DNA of 64,000 nt from Immundisolibacter cernigliae (GCF_001697225.1 NZ_CP014671.1:1612001-1676000); one strand, 5' to 3'. Positions 36,961 to 46,405 are shown, counted from the stretch's first letter. A program made the numbers and translations. Notes: a model not told the origin generated them from the sequence alone.

Positions 36961-38113
36961 GGGTTGTCTCCTGTCCAGGCGTCAGCATGGCCATGATTTC
37001 GCTTTTCTGGCGCTGGGCATCGGCGTAGCCAAGGTCCATCAGCTCGCGGCAGAACGCACCGTCGAACAGCAGGTAGCTGGGCAGGGGGCTGAGTTCGCCA
37101 AACGCGCCGATGCCGCGAAACAGGCGTCTCACCGGCCCCGGAAAACCTTGCGTGTGGCGGGCGGCGAGCGTGCGCAGGTCAAGGCTCGGGTTGATCACGC
37201 AGGCATCGATGTGGCGCAGGCGGCGGCCTGCATTCACCCGTGGTTGCGCTTTGCTCAGGCGTACCAGTTCGTTCAGGCGCTGTACGCGATCCAGGTTCGG
37301 CCCGAGTCCGTCCATGAACAGCGAATCGAGCACGTAGCCGGCGATCTTGCCAAGTTGTGGATAGGGCGGCGGCTGCGGCAGCGGCACCGGATCGGAATTG
37401 CGGGTGCCGATCACCAGCAGGCGCTGCGCGCCCAGGTTGATGGCGGCCGACAGCGGCGTGTGGTCGCGCATGGCGCCGTCGCCGTACCAGTCGTCGTCGA
37501 TGCGCACCGCCTCGAACAGCAACGGGATGGCCACCGAGGCCATCACGTGGTCCAGCGTCAGCTCGACCGGCCGGCTGAGCGCCCGCTCGCGCTGCCAGGG
37601 CGGCGGGTGGCCGGCGGCCTGGTAGAAGGTGACGCCGCGTCCGCTGCCGTAACCGGAAGCGGTGATCGCGACCGCGTCCAGCAGGCCGCGGCGCAGGTGC
37701 AGGTCGATGCGCGCGAAGTTGACGTGGCGTTCCAGCAGCGCCCGCAGCGGCTGGCAGTCGAGCAGGGCGCGCGGGTTGTGCTGGCCAAGGCCGCCGCGCA
37801 GCAGCGCTACCAGCCAATGCACGGCGCGCCCATACAGGGCGCGTCGGTCGCAGCGGTAAATGTCGCCGACCTGCAGGCCCCGCCACACGCCGGCCAGGTA
37901 TTCCAGGCCGCGGCCGAAGCTGCCGGCGCGCGCCGCCAGCACGCTGGCGTTGATGGCGCCGGCCGAAGTGCCGGTGATGATGGCAAACGGCGAACGCCGG
38001 GGCCGGCCCAGCCAGTCGCTGACCGCCAGCAGCACACCGACCTGATAGGCCGTGCGCGCGCCGCCACCGGTCAGGACCAGGCCGACGCCCGCTGCAACAC
38101 GCGGTCGTGTCAC
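36938..38113 (-). CDS. Patatin-like phospholipase
   Basis: The 391-residue product has the patatin oxyanion-hole loop LTGGGARTAYQ (residues about 14-24), the nucleophile elbow GTSAG with Ser50, and the catalytic Asp in WYGDGAMRD near residue 216. These are the Ser-Asp dyad elements of bacterial patatin lipases. There is no signal peptide, so it probably acts on the inner face of the membrane. It starts 6 nt after the amidotransferase gene stop and lies upstream of cysH. No role in sulfur metabolism is evident. Confidence 0.88.
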   Translation of the reverse strand: MTRPRVAAGVGLVLTGGGARTAYQVGVLLAVSDWLGRPRRSPFAIITGTSAGAINASVLAARAGSFGRGLEYLAGVWRGLQVGDIYRCDRRALYGRAVHWLVALLRGGLGQHNPRALLDCQPLRALLERHVNFARIDLHLRRGLLDAVAITASGYGSGRGVTFYQAAGHPPPWQRERALSRPVELTLDHVMASVAIPLLFEAVRIDDDWYGDGAMRDHTPLSAAINLGAQRLLVIGTRNSDPVPLPQPPPYPQLGKIAGYVLDSLFMDGLGPNLDRVQRLNELVRLSKAQPRVNAGRRLRHIDACVINPSLDLRTLAARHTQGFPGPVRRLFRGIGAFGELSPLPSYLLFDGAFCRELMDLGYADAQRQKSEIMAMLTPGQETTLLDGIKI

Positions 38114-38119
38114 GCGTCC

Positions 38120-38821
38120 TCAGCCGGCGGCGAGCCGGTCAAGCCATGTGTCCAGCAGGCGCCGCGCCGCCGCGCAATGCGCCTGCCCGGCCAGCATCTG
38201 ATCGGCGCTGTGCACGCTGGCGGCGGGCCTCAGGCGGGGGCCGAATTCATTGGCCAGCGCGGCCACGCCGGCCGGGTCCATTTCCGGATGAAATTGCAGG
38301 GCCAGCGCCCGCGCGCCGTAGCCGAAACCCTGCTGGGTGCAGATGCGGCTATGCGCCAGGCGTACCGCGCCGGCCGGCAGGTCGAAGGTATCGCCGTGCC
38401 AGTGAAACACGGTCAGCGGGCCGGTCAGGGCGTCGCCGAACGGGCTGCCGGTGCTTTCCGGCGCCGGTTCGATCTGGAACCAGCCGATTTCCTTCTGCCC
38501 GGACGGGTATACGCGCGCGCCCAGTGCGGCGGCCATCAGTTGCGCGCCAAGGCAAATCCCGAGCACGCGCTTGCCGGCTGCGATCGCTGCCCCGATCAGC
38601 GCGATTTCGGCGGCGATGAACGGATGCCGATCGGCCTCGTAGACGCCCATCGGCCCGCCCATGACGATCAGCCAGTCGAAAGCGTCCGGCGTGGGCAGCG
38701 CCTCGCCCGCGTGCAGCCGGGTGCAGGACAGGGCGTGCCGGTGGCGCAGCGCCCAGGGCTCGATGTAGCCCAGGCCCTCGAAGGCCACGTGCTGCAGCCA
38801 GTGAATGCGCAGCGCCGGCAT
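38120..38821 (-). CDS. Class I glutamine amidotransferase-like protein
   Basis: The 233-residue product resembles free-standing GMP-synthase-type amidotransferases (YfeJ-like). The nucleophile elbow GICLGAQ places Cys at about residue 90, the histidine lies in ALQFHPEMD, and MGGPMGVYEAD is the oxyanion region. The substrate is unknown. Its ATG overlaps the TGA of the upstream alpha/beta hydrolase (shared base 38821), so the two are coupled. A separate synthetase partner is not present. Confidence 0.85.
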   Translation of the reverse strand: MPALRIHWLQHVAFEGLGYIEPWALRHRHALSCTRLHAGEALPTPDAFDWLIVMGGPMGVYEADRHPFIAAEIALIGAAIAAGKRVLGICLGAQLMAAALGARVYPSGQKEIGWFQIEPAPESTGSPFGDALTGPLTVFHWHGDTFDLPAGAVRLAHSRICTQQGFGYGARALALQFHPEMDPAGVAALANEFGPRLRPAASVHSADQMLAGQAHCAAARRLLDTWLDRLAAG

Positions 38822-39669
38822 CAGGCGGTGTCCAGGAAGGCGGTCAGTTCTTCCAGCAGCGCCTGCGGCTGTTCCTCGGCAATCCAGTGGCCGCACCGTG
38901 GCATCACGCCGCCGCGCACGTCGCCCGCCACCTGCTGCATGCACAGCTTGACCGCCGCACCGATGCTGCGCTCACCGCCCAGCGCCAGCACCGGGCAGCT
39001 CAGCGGCTCGCGCGCTGCGGCGGCAAAGTCGACCGCATCCTGGCCGGCCGCGCGGTAGTACTCGAAGCCGGCCCGCAGTGCCCCGGGCTGGGTGAGGCAG
39101 CGCGCATATTCGTCGACGTCCGCCTCGCTCACGGCGCGCGGGTTGTAGGCAAAGTTCTGAAAGAACCAGCTGATATAGGCCCGCTCGCGGCCCGCAACCA
39201 GCATTTCGGCGAGGTCACGTACACCGTGGAAGGCAAAATGCCAGTAGCTGGCCAGCGCGTTCGCGCCTAGGCCCGGCAGCTCGATGCCCGGCAGCAGCAT
39301 GTCCAGGATCGCCAGCTGCGTGACCAGCGCGCGGTCCTGCGCCGCCAATGCGTAGGCCACCGCCCCGCCCCAGTCGTGGCCGACCACCGCAGCCTGCGCG
39401 ATGCCGAGCTCGTCGCGCAGCAGGTTGCGCAGGTCGGCCGCCACGGTCATCTTGTCGTAGCCGCTCACCGGGCGGCTGGAGTCGCCCAGGCCCCGCAGGT
39501 CCGGCGCGATGACCCGATGGCGCTGCGCGAGCGTCGGTATCAGGTGCCGCCATTCGTGGCTGCTCTGCGGCCAGCCGTGCAACAGCAGCAGCGCCGGACC
39601 ATCACCTGCGGTCAGGTAATGCAGGCGCACGGCAGCCAGCTGCGCGGTGTGGTGTTCGATGGTGGGCAT
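38821..39669 (-). CDS. Alpha/beta hydrolase, epoxide-hydrolase-like
   Basis: The 282-residue product has the oxyanion HGWPQSS, the nucleophile elbow VGHDWGG with an Asp (about residue 99) in place of Ser, the DLRGLGDSSRP segment, and the catalytic His in RCGHWIAEEQP. An Asp nucleophile with HGWP is typical of soluble epoxide hydrolases and haloacid/haloalkane-type hydrolases. GGAG precedes the ATG at 39669. The 95 nt upstream, before tauE, show no recognisable site. The substrate is unknown. Confidence 0.85.
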   Translation of the reverse strand: MPTIEHHTAQLAAVRLHYLTAGDGPALLLLHGWPQSSHEWRHLIPTLAQRHRVIAPDLRGLGDSSRPVSGYDKMTVAADLRNLLRDELGIAQAAVVGHDWGGAVAYALAAQDRALVTQLAILDMLLPGIELPGLGANALASYWHFAFHGVRDLAEMLVAGRERAYISWFFQNFAYNPRAVSEADVDEYARCLTQPGALRAGFEYYRAAGQDAVDFAAAAREPLSCPVLALGGERSIGAAVKLCMQQVAGDVRGGVMPRCGHWIAEEQPQALLEELTAFLDTA

Positions 39670-39764
39670 GGCTACTCCGGCGCGGCGCATGGGGTCGACG
39701 GTCTGCATTGTGCCGGCGATCGGGCCTGTCGGCGCCGGTCGAATCGGCCCCGCGCCGCCGCGTT

Positions 39765-40547
39765 CTAGGACGTCACCAGCTTCAGGCCGACCAGGGTCAG
39801 CACCAGCGCGATCGCCGGTCGCACGAAGCCTTCCGGGGCGCGGGTGCTGTAGTGGGAGCCGATCAACACGCCCGGCACGGAGCCCAGCAGCAGCCAGCCC
39901 AGCAGCGCCAGGTCGACGTTGCCCATCAGCGCGTGGCCGCTGCCGGCCAGCACGGTCAGGGGGATGGCATGCACGATGTCGGTGCCGACCAGGCGCGCCG
40001 GCGTCAGGCGCCGCGGGTACAGGTAGACCAGCATCACCGTGCCCAGGGCACCGGCGCCGACCGAGGTCAGCGTGACCAGGAAACCGAGCAGCGCCCCGGC
40101 CAGCACGGTCAGCGGCGGCTGGGCGCTCTTGAACCTGTCCGGGGCCGTGCCACGCAGTTGCAGGCCAAGCGTGTGCAGGCGCTTTTTGAGCAGCATGGCG
40201 ACAGCGGTCAGCAGCAGCACGACGCCCAGCGCCTTCAGGATCAGGCCGTTTTTGGTCTGGCCCATGCCACTGGCCTGCAGCCAGGCCAGCGTCGCCAGGG
40301 CGGCCGGCAAGCTGCCCAGCCACAGGCGGCGCAGCACCTGCCAGTCGATGCTGCGGCGGCTGTGGTGCAGGCTGCCGCCGACCATCTTGGTGATGGCGGC
40401 GAACCACAGGTCGGTACCCACGGCGGCGGCCGGGGCAAAGCCGAACGCCAGCACCAGGATCGGCGTCATCAGCGAGCCGCCGCCCACGCCGGTCAGGCCG
40501 ACCAGCAAACCGACACCAAGGCCGGCGATGATGTGCGCCCATTCCAT
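39765..40547 (-). CDS. TauE/SafE family sulfite/organosulfonate exporter
   Basis: The 260-residue inner-membrane protein has about eight helices and the TauE/SafE signature near its N-terminus (GLLVGLTGVGGGSLMTPILV) with a repeat of the motif later (LVTLTSVGAGALGTVMLVYLYP). It lies 8 nt after the cysNC stop, so it is in the cysD-cysNC operon. In that setting a sulfate- or sulfite-linked transport role is a reasonable inference. Sulfate uptake by a SafE-like protein would account for the absence of cysTWA here. Confidence 0.85.
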   Translation of the reverse strand: MEWAHIIAGLGVGLLVGLTGVGGGSLMTPILVLAFGFAPAAAVGTDLWFAAITKMVGGSLHHSRRSIDWQVLRRLWLGSLPAALATLAWLQASGMGQTKNGLILKALGVVLLLTAVAMLLKKRLHTLGLQLRGTAPDRFKSAQPPLTVLAGALLGFLVTLTSVGAGALGTVMLVYLYPRRLTPARLVGTDIVHAIPLTVLAGSGHALMGNVDLALLGWLLLGSVPGVLIGSHYSTRAPEGFVRPAIALVLTLVGLKLVTS

Positions 40548-40555
40548 GGCGAGTG

Positions 40556-42460
40556 TCAGGCGATGCGCCCGAGCTCGCGCAGGCGTTCGATGACCCGGTC
40601 GGCCGCCTGCTGGGCATCGCATTCGACCGTGTTGACGCGCAGTTCGGGGTTTTCCGGCGCCTCGTAGGGCGAGTCGATGCCGGTGAAGTTCTTCAGTTCG
40701 CCGCGGCGGGCCTTCTTGTACAGGCCCTTCACGTCGCGACCCTCGGCGACATCCAGCGGCGTGTCGACGTGCACCTCGATGAACTCCCCCTCCTCCAGCA
40801 GGCCGCGCGCCAGCGCCCGCTCGGAGCGAAACGGCGAGATGAAGGCGGTCAGCACGATCAGGCCGGCGTCGACCATCAGCTTGGCCACTTCGGCCACGCG
40901 GCGGATGTTCTCCACCCGGTCGGCGTCGGTGAAGCCCAGATCCTTGTTCAGGCCGTGGCGCACGTTGTCGCCATCGAGCAGGTAGGAGTGATGGCCGAGC
41001 GCATACAGTTTTTTCTCGACCAGATTGGCGATGGTCGACTTGCCGGCGCCGGAAAGACCCGTGAACCACAGCACCGCCGGCTTGTGGCCCATCAGGCTGG
41101 CGCGGGCGGCCTTGTCGATGTCGACGTGCTGCAGGTGAATGTTGTGGGCACGGCGCAGGGCGAAATGCAGCATGCCCGCGCCGACCGTGTTGCTGGTCAG
41201 GCGGTCGATCAGGATGAAGCCGCCGGTGTCGCGGTTCACCTCATAGGCATCGAAGGCCACCGGCCGGTCGAGCGCGATGTTGCACACGCCGATCTCGTTC
41301 AGCTCCAGCGTCTTGGCGGCCAGGTGCTCCAGGGTGTTGACGTTGACCTTGTACTTCGGCTCGGTGACGGTGGCGGTGACCGTGCGCGTGGCGAGCTTCA
41401 GCAGGTACTGCCGGCCGGGCAGCATCGGTTCGTCGGCCATCCATACCAGGGTGCACTCGAACTGGTCGGCCACCTCGGCCGGCGCCTCGGCGGCCGAGAT
41501 GATGTCCCCGCGCGAGATGTCGATTTCGTCCTCCAGCGTGAGGGTGACCGACTGGCCGGCCACGGCCTGCGGCCAGTCGCCGCCGTAGGCCACGATGCGC
41601 GCCACGCGGCTCTCGCGTCCCGACGGCTGCACCCGCACGCGATCGCCGGGGCGCACCGTGCCGCTGGCGATCAGGCCGCAGAAACCGCGAAAATCCAGAT
41701 TCGGCCGGTTCACCCACTGCACCGGCAGGCGCAGCGGGCCATGTTGCAGGCGCGTTTCGTCGATCTCGCAGCTTTCAAGGAACGCCATCAGCGTCGGGCC
41801 GTGATACCAGGCGGTGCGCGCCGAGGGCTCGACGATGTTGTCGCCCTTGAGGCCGGACAGCGGGATCGAGGTGATGTCGGTCAGGCCGATCTGCGCCGCA
41901 AACGCCCGGTAGTCGGCATCGATGCGCCCGAACACGTCCTGCGAGAAATCGACCAGGTCCATCTTGTTGATGGCCAGCACCACCTTGCGGATGCCGATCA
42001 GGCTGACCAGAAAACTGTGGCGGCGCGTTTGCGTGAGCACGCCCTTGCGGGCGTCGACGAGAATCACCGCCACGTCGGCGGTGGAAGCCCCGGTGATCAT
42101 GTTGCGCGTGTACTGCTCGTGCCCCGGCGTGTCGGCGACGATGAACTTGCGCCGATCGGTGCTGAAGAAGCGGTAGGCGACGTCGATGGTGATGCCCTGC
42201 TCGCGCTCGGCGGCCAGGCCGTCCACCAGCAACGCGAAGTCGATGTCGCCGCCCTGCGTGCCCCATTTCTTGGAATCCGCCTCGGCGGCGGCCAGCTGGT
42301 CCTCGAACAGCATCTTCGATTCGTACAGCAGGCGGCCGATCAGCGTGCTCTTGCCGTCGTCGACGCTGCCGCAGGTGATGAAGCGCAGCAGGCTCTTGCG
42401 CTCGTGCTGGGTGAGGTACTCCTCGATGTCGCTGGCGATCAGGTCCGACACGTGTGCCAT
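40556..42460 (-). CDS. cysNC: Bifunctional sulfate adenylyltransferase GTPase subunit / APS kinase CysNC
   Basis: The N-terminal half (about 1-430) is the CysN GTPase that activates CysD: G1 [16 protein letters not shown]3 [13 protein letters not shown]4 NKMDLVD, then EF-Tu-like barrels. The C-terminal part (about 440-634) is APS kinase with Walker [17 protein letters not shown] and [15 protein letters not shown]. Together they make APS and phosphorylate it to PAPS. The 634 residues match other fused CysNC proteins. The ATG shares bases with the cysD stop. Confidence 0.97.
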   Translation of the reverse strand: MAHVSDLIASDIEEYLTQHERKSLLRFITCGSVDDGKSTLIGRLLYESKMLFEDQLAAAEADSKKWGTQGGDIDFALLVDGLAAEREQGITIDVAYRFFSTDRRKFIVADTPGHEQYTRNMITGASTADVAVILVDARKGVLTQTRRHSFLVSLIGIRKVVLAINKMDLVDFSQDVFGRIDADYRAFAAQIGLTDITSIPLSGLKGDNIVEPSARTAWYHGPTLMAFLESCEIDETRLQHGPLRLPVQWVNRPNLDFRGFCGLIASGTVRPGDRVRVQPSGRESRVARIVAYGGDWPQAVAGQSVTLTLEDEIDISRGDIISAAEAPAEVADQFECTLVWMADEPMLPGRQYLLKLATRTVTATVTEPKYKVNVNTLEHLAAKTLELNEIGVCNIALDRPVAFDAYEVNRDTGGFILIDRLTSNTVGAGMLHFALRRAHNIHLQHVDIDKAARASLMGHKPAVLWFTGLSGAGKSTIANLVEKKLYALGHHSYLLDGDNVRHGLNKDLGFTDADRVENIRRVAEVAKLMVDAGLIVLTAFISPFRSERALARGLLEEGEFIEVHVDTPLDVAEGRDVKGLYKKARRGELKNFTGIDSPYEAPENPELRVNTVECDAQQAADRVIERLRELGRIA

Positions 42461-43362
42461 CAGAAGTAGCCCTCCTGCTTTTTCTTTTCCATGGAGGCGG
42501 CGGTGTCGTGGTCGATCATGCGGCCCTGGCGCTCGGAGGTACGCGTCAGCAGCATCTCCTGAATGATGGCGGTCAGCGTGTCGGCTTCCGATTCCACGGC
42601 GCCGGACAGCGGATAGCAGCCGAGCGTGCGAAAGCGCACCTTTTTCAGCATCGGCGTCTCGCCGGGACGCAGCGGCATGCGCTCGTCATCGACCATGATC
42701 AGCGTGCCGTCGCGGTCCACCACCGGCCGCTCGGCGGCGAGGTACAGCGGCACGATCGGGATGTTTTCCAGGTGGATGTACTGCCACACGTCCAGTTCGG
42801 TCCAGTTGCTGATCGGGAACACGCGGATCGACTCGCCCTTGGTCTTGCGCCCGTTGTAGAGGTGCCACAGCTCCGGACGCTGGTTTTTCGGGTCCCACTG
42901 ATGCTGGGCGGTGCGAAACGAGAAGATGCGCTCCTTGGCGCGGGATTTCTCCTCGTCGCGGCGGGCGCCCCCGAAGGCCGCATCGAAGCCGTACAGGTCC
43001 AGCGCCTGCTTCAGGCCCTGCGTCTTCCACATGTCGGTGTGGATCTGCGAGCCGTGATCGAACGGATTGATGCCCAGCGCCTTGGCCTCCGGGTTCTGGT
43101 AGACCAGCAGTTCCATGCCCAGATCGGCAGCCATGCGTTCGCGCAGCGCGTACATGTCCCGGAACTTCCAGGTGGTGTCGACGTGCAGCAGCGGAAACGG
43201 CGGCGGCGCGGGGTAAAAGGCCTTGCGGGCCAGGTGCAGCATCACCGCGCTGTCCTTGCCGATGGAGTACAGCATGACCGGCTTGTCGGCCTCGGCGACC
43301 ACCTCGCGCAGGATGTGGATGCTCTCGGCTTCCAGGCGTTGCAGATGGGTCAGGGTGTTCAT
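42460..43362 (-). CDS. cysD: Sulfate adenylyltransferase subunit 2 CysD
   Basis: CysD is the catalytic ATP-sulfurylase subunit that forms APS from sulfate and ATP. The 300-residue product (E. coli 302) has the PP-loop motif [14 protein letters not shown] near residue 33 and conserved [20 protein letters not shown] and [13 protein letters not shown]. The ATG at 43362 fits the family start ([17 protein letters not shown]). It is the first gene of cysD-cysNC-tauE and is preceded by an AT-rich leader. Confidence 0.97.
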   Translation of the reverse strand: MNTLTHLQRLEAESIHILREVVAEADKPVMLYSIGKDSAVMLHLARKAFYPAPPPFPLLHVDTTWKFRDMYALRERMAADLGMELLVYQNPEAKALGINPFDHGSQIHTDMWKTQGLKQALDLYGFDAAFGGARRDEEKSRAKERIFSFRTAQHQWDPKNQRPELWHLYNGRKTKGESIRVFPISNWTELDVWQYIHLENIPIVPLYLAAERPVVDRDGTLIMVDDERMPLRPGETPMLKKVRFRTLGCYPLSGAVESEADTLTAIIQEMLLTRTSERQGRMIDHDTAASMEKKKQEGYF

Positions 43363-43495
43363 GTCGGGTCCAATGGGTAAGGGGCACCTTTTCGGTGGTG
43401 TCCATAGTCTGATTTCGCGGCGCTGGCAAGCGTTTGATTTCGTGGTTTACACACAGCAGCGGAAAAGTCCTAGCGCTGGCTGGCAAAAATCGCAC

Positions 43496-43580
43496 TTGGC
43501 TCGTGACGTGAATTCAAAAATAGCTTCAAATCTTTGTTTTATATGCAATATGAACATTTGATTAAAAGCTGGGCAATCTG
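43496..43580 (-). promoter_or_regulatory. AT-rich region upstream of cysD
   Basis: The 313-nt gap between cysD and the M18 peptidase holds this AT-rich patch, including TTGCATATAAAAC on the minus strand (around 43536-43548) and TGTT/AACA edges. It could carry the cysD promoter and CysB site, since the upstream regions of cysJ and cysH are also unusually AT-rich. It lies about 135-220 nt from the cysD start, far for a simple promoter, so a long leader or another role is possible. Confidence 0.4.
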
Positions 43581-43638
43581 TATCCGGCCTCGCATACATG
43601 CGCCCTTGGCGCGCTTGTTCAGGCAGTACTCCACAAAG

Positions 43639-43661
43639 TTATCCACAGATTCTGGGGATAA
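43639..43661. other. Two inverted DnaA boxes
   Basis: TTATCCACA (43639-43647) is a perfect DnaA box. TGGGGATAA (43653-43661) is an inverted box TTATCCCCA, 5 nt away. They lie next to the AT-rich patch at 43496-43580. Two boxes are too few for a normal oriC, so a DnaA-titration or DnaA-regulated site is more likely, if it is functional at all. Confidence 0.5.
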
Positions 43662-43675
43662 GCCGCGAAGGCCCA

Positions 43676-45010
43676 TCAATCCTTGAAAAAGGCCGCCAGC
43701 GCCCGACACATGGCGTCGTGATCGGCGGCTCCGGCACTCTCGCGCAGGCTGTGCATGGCCCACATCGGATTGCCAACATCCACGCTGCGCAACCCCAGTC
43801 GCGAGGCCGCCAGCGGGCCGATGGTGCTGCCGCAGGCCAGGTCGCTGCGCTGCACGTAGCTTTGCCAGGGCACCCCGGCCCGCTCGCAGGCCAGCTGGAA
43901 CACGCCGGCCGACAGGCTCTCGGACGTATAGCGCTGGCTGGCGTTGGTCTTGATGACCGGGCCGTGGTTCAGGTGCACGCGGTGCTGGTCGTCGTAGGCG
44001 CCGGTGTGGCCGGGGTGAAAGGCATGCGCCATGTCGGCGCTGACCAGCATGCTGCGCGCCAATGTGCGCCGGTAATCCTCGCGCCCGAGTCCGCAGCACA
44101 GCCCGATGCGCTCGAGCACGTCGTCCAGGAAACTGCCGTCGGCGCCCTTGGCGCTGGTCGAACCGACTTCCTCGTGATCGAACAGGAAGCAGACGGCGCT
44201 CGATTCTGCGTTGTCCGCGTCGCTGTCCAGCAAGGCCATCAGGGCGGCATGGCAGGAGCCCAGATTGTCCAGCTGCGAGTCGGCGATGAATTCCTGCTGC
44301 GGGCCAAAGAACGCCCCCGGCTGGGTGTCGTACACGTTCAGCTCGAAGCCCAGCAGCTGGCCCGGATCGACGCCCAGCGCGTCGGCGAGCAGCCTGGTGA
44401 GGTGGTCCGCCGCCGGCAGCCCGTCCTGCACGGCACCCAGAATCGGCGGCAGTGCGCTCTGGCGATCGAGCTTCAGGCCGTCCTCGTTGACCTTGCGGTT
44501 CAGGTGGATGGCCAGATTCGGGATCCGCAGCAGCGGCGCCGCAAAGCGCACCAGGCGGCTGGCCACGCCAAGCGGCGCATCCGGCGCGCGCAGCGCCACC
44601 CGGCCGGCCAGACTCAGATCGCGGTCGGCGAAGGTGGCCAGGATCGGCCCGCCGTACACCTCGACCCCCAGCCGCAGCCAGTCGCCGTTGGTTTGGCCGG
44701 CCAGTGGCTTCACGCGCAGGCCGGGCGAGTCGGTATGTGCGCCGATCAGCCGCAGGCCAGCTTGGGTGAGCGGGGCGCTGCCGATGCGAAACGCTGCCAA
44801 GGTGGACCCGTCGCGCACCACGTAATGCCGCGTGCCGGGTGCCACCTGCCAGGTGTCGGCCTCGTCCAGGCGCCGGTAGCCGGCGGCTTCCAGCAGCGCG
44901 GCGGCGCTATCCACCACATGCCACGGGCTGGGGCTGGCGTCGATGAAATCGAGCAGTGCCTGGGCTCGGGCGCGGGCGGCGGGCGAAATGGGCAGCAGCG
45001 GGCTTGGCAT
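43676..45010 (-). CDS. apeB: M18 family aminopeptidase
   Basis: The 444-residue product belongs to the aspartyl-aminopeptidase (M18) family of dinuclear zinc peptidases. Metal-binding segments are LIGAHTDSPGLRVKP near residue 85 and CFLFDHEEVGSTSAKGADG near 290; further family blocks are SADMAHAFHPGH and GGTIG-like CGSTIGPLAASRLGL. I chose the ATG at 45010 because the family N-terminus begins there; an ATG at 45043 adds 11 residues without support. It removes acidic or other N-terminal residues from peptides in the cytoplasm. Confidence 0.93.
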   Translation of the reverse strand: MPSPLLPISPAARARAQALLDFIDASPSPWHVVDSAAALLEAAGYRRLDEADTWQVAPGTRHYVVRDGSTLAAFRIGSAPLTQAGLRLIGAHTDSPGLRVKPLAGQTNGDWLRLGVEVYGGPILATFADRDLSLAGRVALRAPDAPLGVASRLVRFAAPLLRIPNLAIHLNRKVNEDGLKLDRQSALPPILGAVQDGLPAADHLTRLLADALGVDPGQLLGFELNVYDTQPGAFFGPQQEFIADSQLDNLGSCHAALMALLDSDADNAESSAVCFLFDHEEVGSTSAKGADGSFLDDVLERIGLCCGLGREDYRRTLARSMLVSADMAHAFHPGHTGAYDDQHRVHLNHGPVIKTNASQRYTSESLSAGVFQLACERAGVPWQSYVQRSDLACGSTIGPLAASRLGLRSVDVGNPMWAMHSLRESAGAADHDAMCRALAAFFKD

Positions 45011-45089
45011 GGTGACAGCGGTTGGGCAGTGCAAGCCATGCATTGTAAGCAGCGCCGTCGCCTCTGGCCGGGGTATCGTTGCGCCCGGA

Positions 45090-45118
45090 TTGTTACGGGC
45101 TTTGAATCATCCTGATAA
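45090..45118 (+). promoter_or_regulatory. Candidate sigma-70 promoter for the MFS pair
   Basis: TTGTTA (45090-45095), a 17-nt spacer, and TGATAA (45113-45118) lie 67 nt upstream of the first MFS gene. Spacing is ideal and both hexamers match the consensus at four of six positions. The only start codon downstream on the strand is the MFS ATG at 45185, preceded by GAGGGGGG. Confidence 0.5.
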
Positions 45119-45184
45119 AACGCGCCCGGCCGGCCGGCCCGAAAATGGGCAACAGGCCTGATCGGCCGCATCCGAGGGGGGAAC

Positions 45185-46405
45185 ATGGACGCAATCGCTG
45201 CCGAGCCGGCGCTCGGGCGCACGGGCCGCGTGACCGCCCGCGTGGTGGGTCTATGCCTGCTGGTGATCGTGTTGGATGGCTTCGACATGCTGGTGATCGC
45301 CCTCACCGCGCCGGCCATCGCCGCCGACTGGGGCCTGCCGGCGCATCGTCTGGGTCCGCTGTTCGCGGCCGGCATCCTGGGCATGATCGGGGGCTCGGTG
45401 CTGATTGCGCCGCTGGGCGACCGCCTGGGCCGGGTGCGCGTGCTGATGCTCAGCTGCGGCCTGTTTGGCGTGTTTGCCGGGCTTACCGTGCTGGCCAGCG
45501 GCTACTGGAGCCTGCTCGGGCTGCGCCTGCTGACCGGCCTGGGCCTGGGCGGGGCGGTGCCCAACGCCACCGCGCTGATTTCCGAGCATGCCTCGCCGCG
45601 GCGCCGGCCGTTGCTGGTCAGCGTCGGGCTGGTCGGTTTCTCGCTGGGCGGCATGCTGTGCGCCGGGCTGGCGGTGCCGCTGCTGCCGCGCTTTGGCTGG
45701 CGGTCGCTGTATCTGGTAGGCGGTGTGCTGCCGTTGCTGCTGATTCCGGTATTGAGGCGCTACCTGCCCGATTCGCCGGTGGCGGCGCGCGATTTGCGGG
45801 CCGCCGAAGGTAGCGGTGTGCGCCGCTTGCTGGGCGCGGAACTGGGCCCGGACACGCGTCGTCTGTGGCTGGGCTTTTTCATCAACATGATGGTGATGTT
45901 CTTCCTGGCCAACTGGGTGCCGTACCTGGCCGGCCAGGCCGGCTTCTCGCCACGCCAGGGTTCGCTGGCGGCGCTGGCGCTGAACCTGGGCGGTGTTGCC
46001 GGGCCGCTGCTGCTGGCGATGGGGTGTCAGTACCTGGACGCGCGGCGGGTGATCGGCACCGCCTTCGTGCTGGCGGCTGCCAGTCTGGTGGCGGTGGGCT
46101 ATGCCACCGGCAGTTTCGGCGTCTATCTGGCGGCCGCCGCGCTGGCCGGCTTTTTCGTGTTCGGTGCGCAGATCACCCTGCACGCCCTGGCTGCGGCCGC
46201 GTATCCGACGCCGCTGCGCGCCACCGGCATCGGCTGGGCGCTGGGCTGCGGGCGGGTGGGCTCGGTGTTCGGGCCGCTGCTGGGTGGTGAGCTGCTGCGC
46301 TCCGGCGTGCCGCTGCAGTATTACTTTTCTGGCTTCGGGCTGGTGGTGCTGCTGGCGGCAGCGGCCACGTTCACACTCAGTGCGCGGGTGGCGAGCGCCG
46401 ATTGA
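45185..46405 (+). CDS. MFS transporter, aromatic acid:H+ symporter-like
   Basis: The 406-residue protein has twelve predicted helices. It carries the AAHS-type helix-1 motif VLDGFDMLVIALTAPAIA (acidic residues as in PcaK/BenK), motif A GDRLGRVRVL between helices 2 and 3, and RLLTGLGLGGAVPNATAL in helix 4. Such carriers import benzoate-, protocatechuate- or phenylpropanoid-like acids. No aromatic catabolic gene lies next to it, so the substrate is not fixed. A paralogue follows 56 nt later. Confidence 0.85.
   Translation: MDAIAAEPALGRTGRVTARVVGLCLLVIVLDGFDMLVIALTAPAIAADWGLPAHRLGPLFAAGILGMIGGSVLIAPLGDRLGRVRVLMLSCGLFGVFAGLTVLASGYWSLLGLRLLTGLGLGGAVPNATALISEHASPRRRPLLVSVGLVGFSLGGMLCAGLAVPLLPRFGWRSLYLVGGVLPLLLIPVLRRYLPDSPVAARDLRAAEGSGVRRLLGAELGPDTRRLWLGFFINMMVMFFLANWVPYLAGQAGFSPRQGSLAALALNLGGVAGPLLLAMGCQYLDARRVIGTAFVLAAASLVAVGYATGSFGVYLAAAALAGFFVFGAQITLHALAAAAYPTPLRATGIGWALGCGRVGSVFGPLLGGELLRSGVPLQYYFSGFGLVVLLAAAATFTLSARVASAD

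Noticed and set aside
43639-43661. An origin of replication
   Set aside because: Only two DnaA boxes are present and no dnaA, gidA or similar neighbour exists; I kept it as a DnaA-box pair only.
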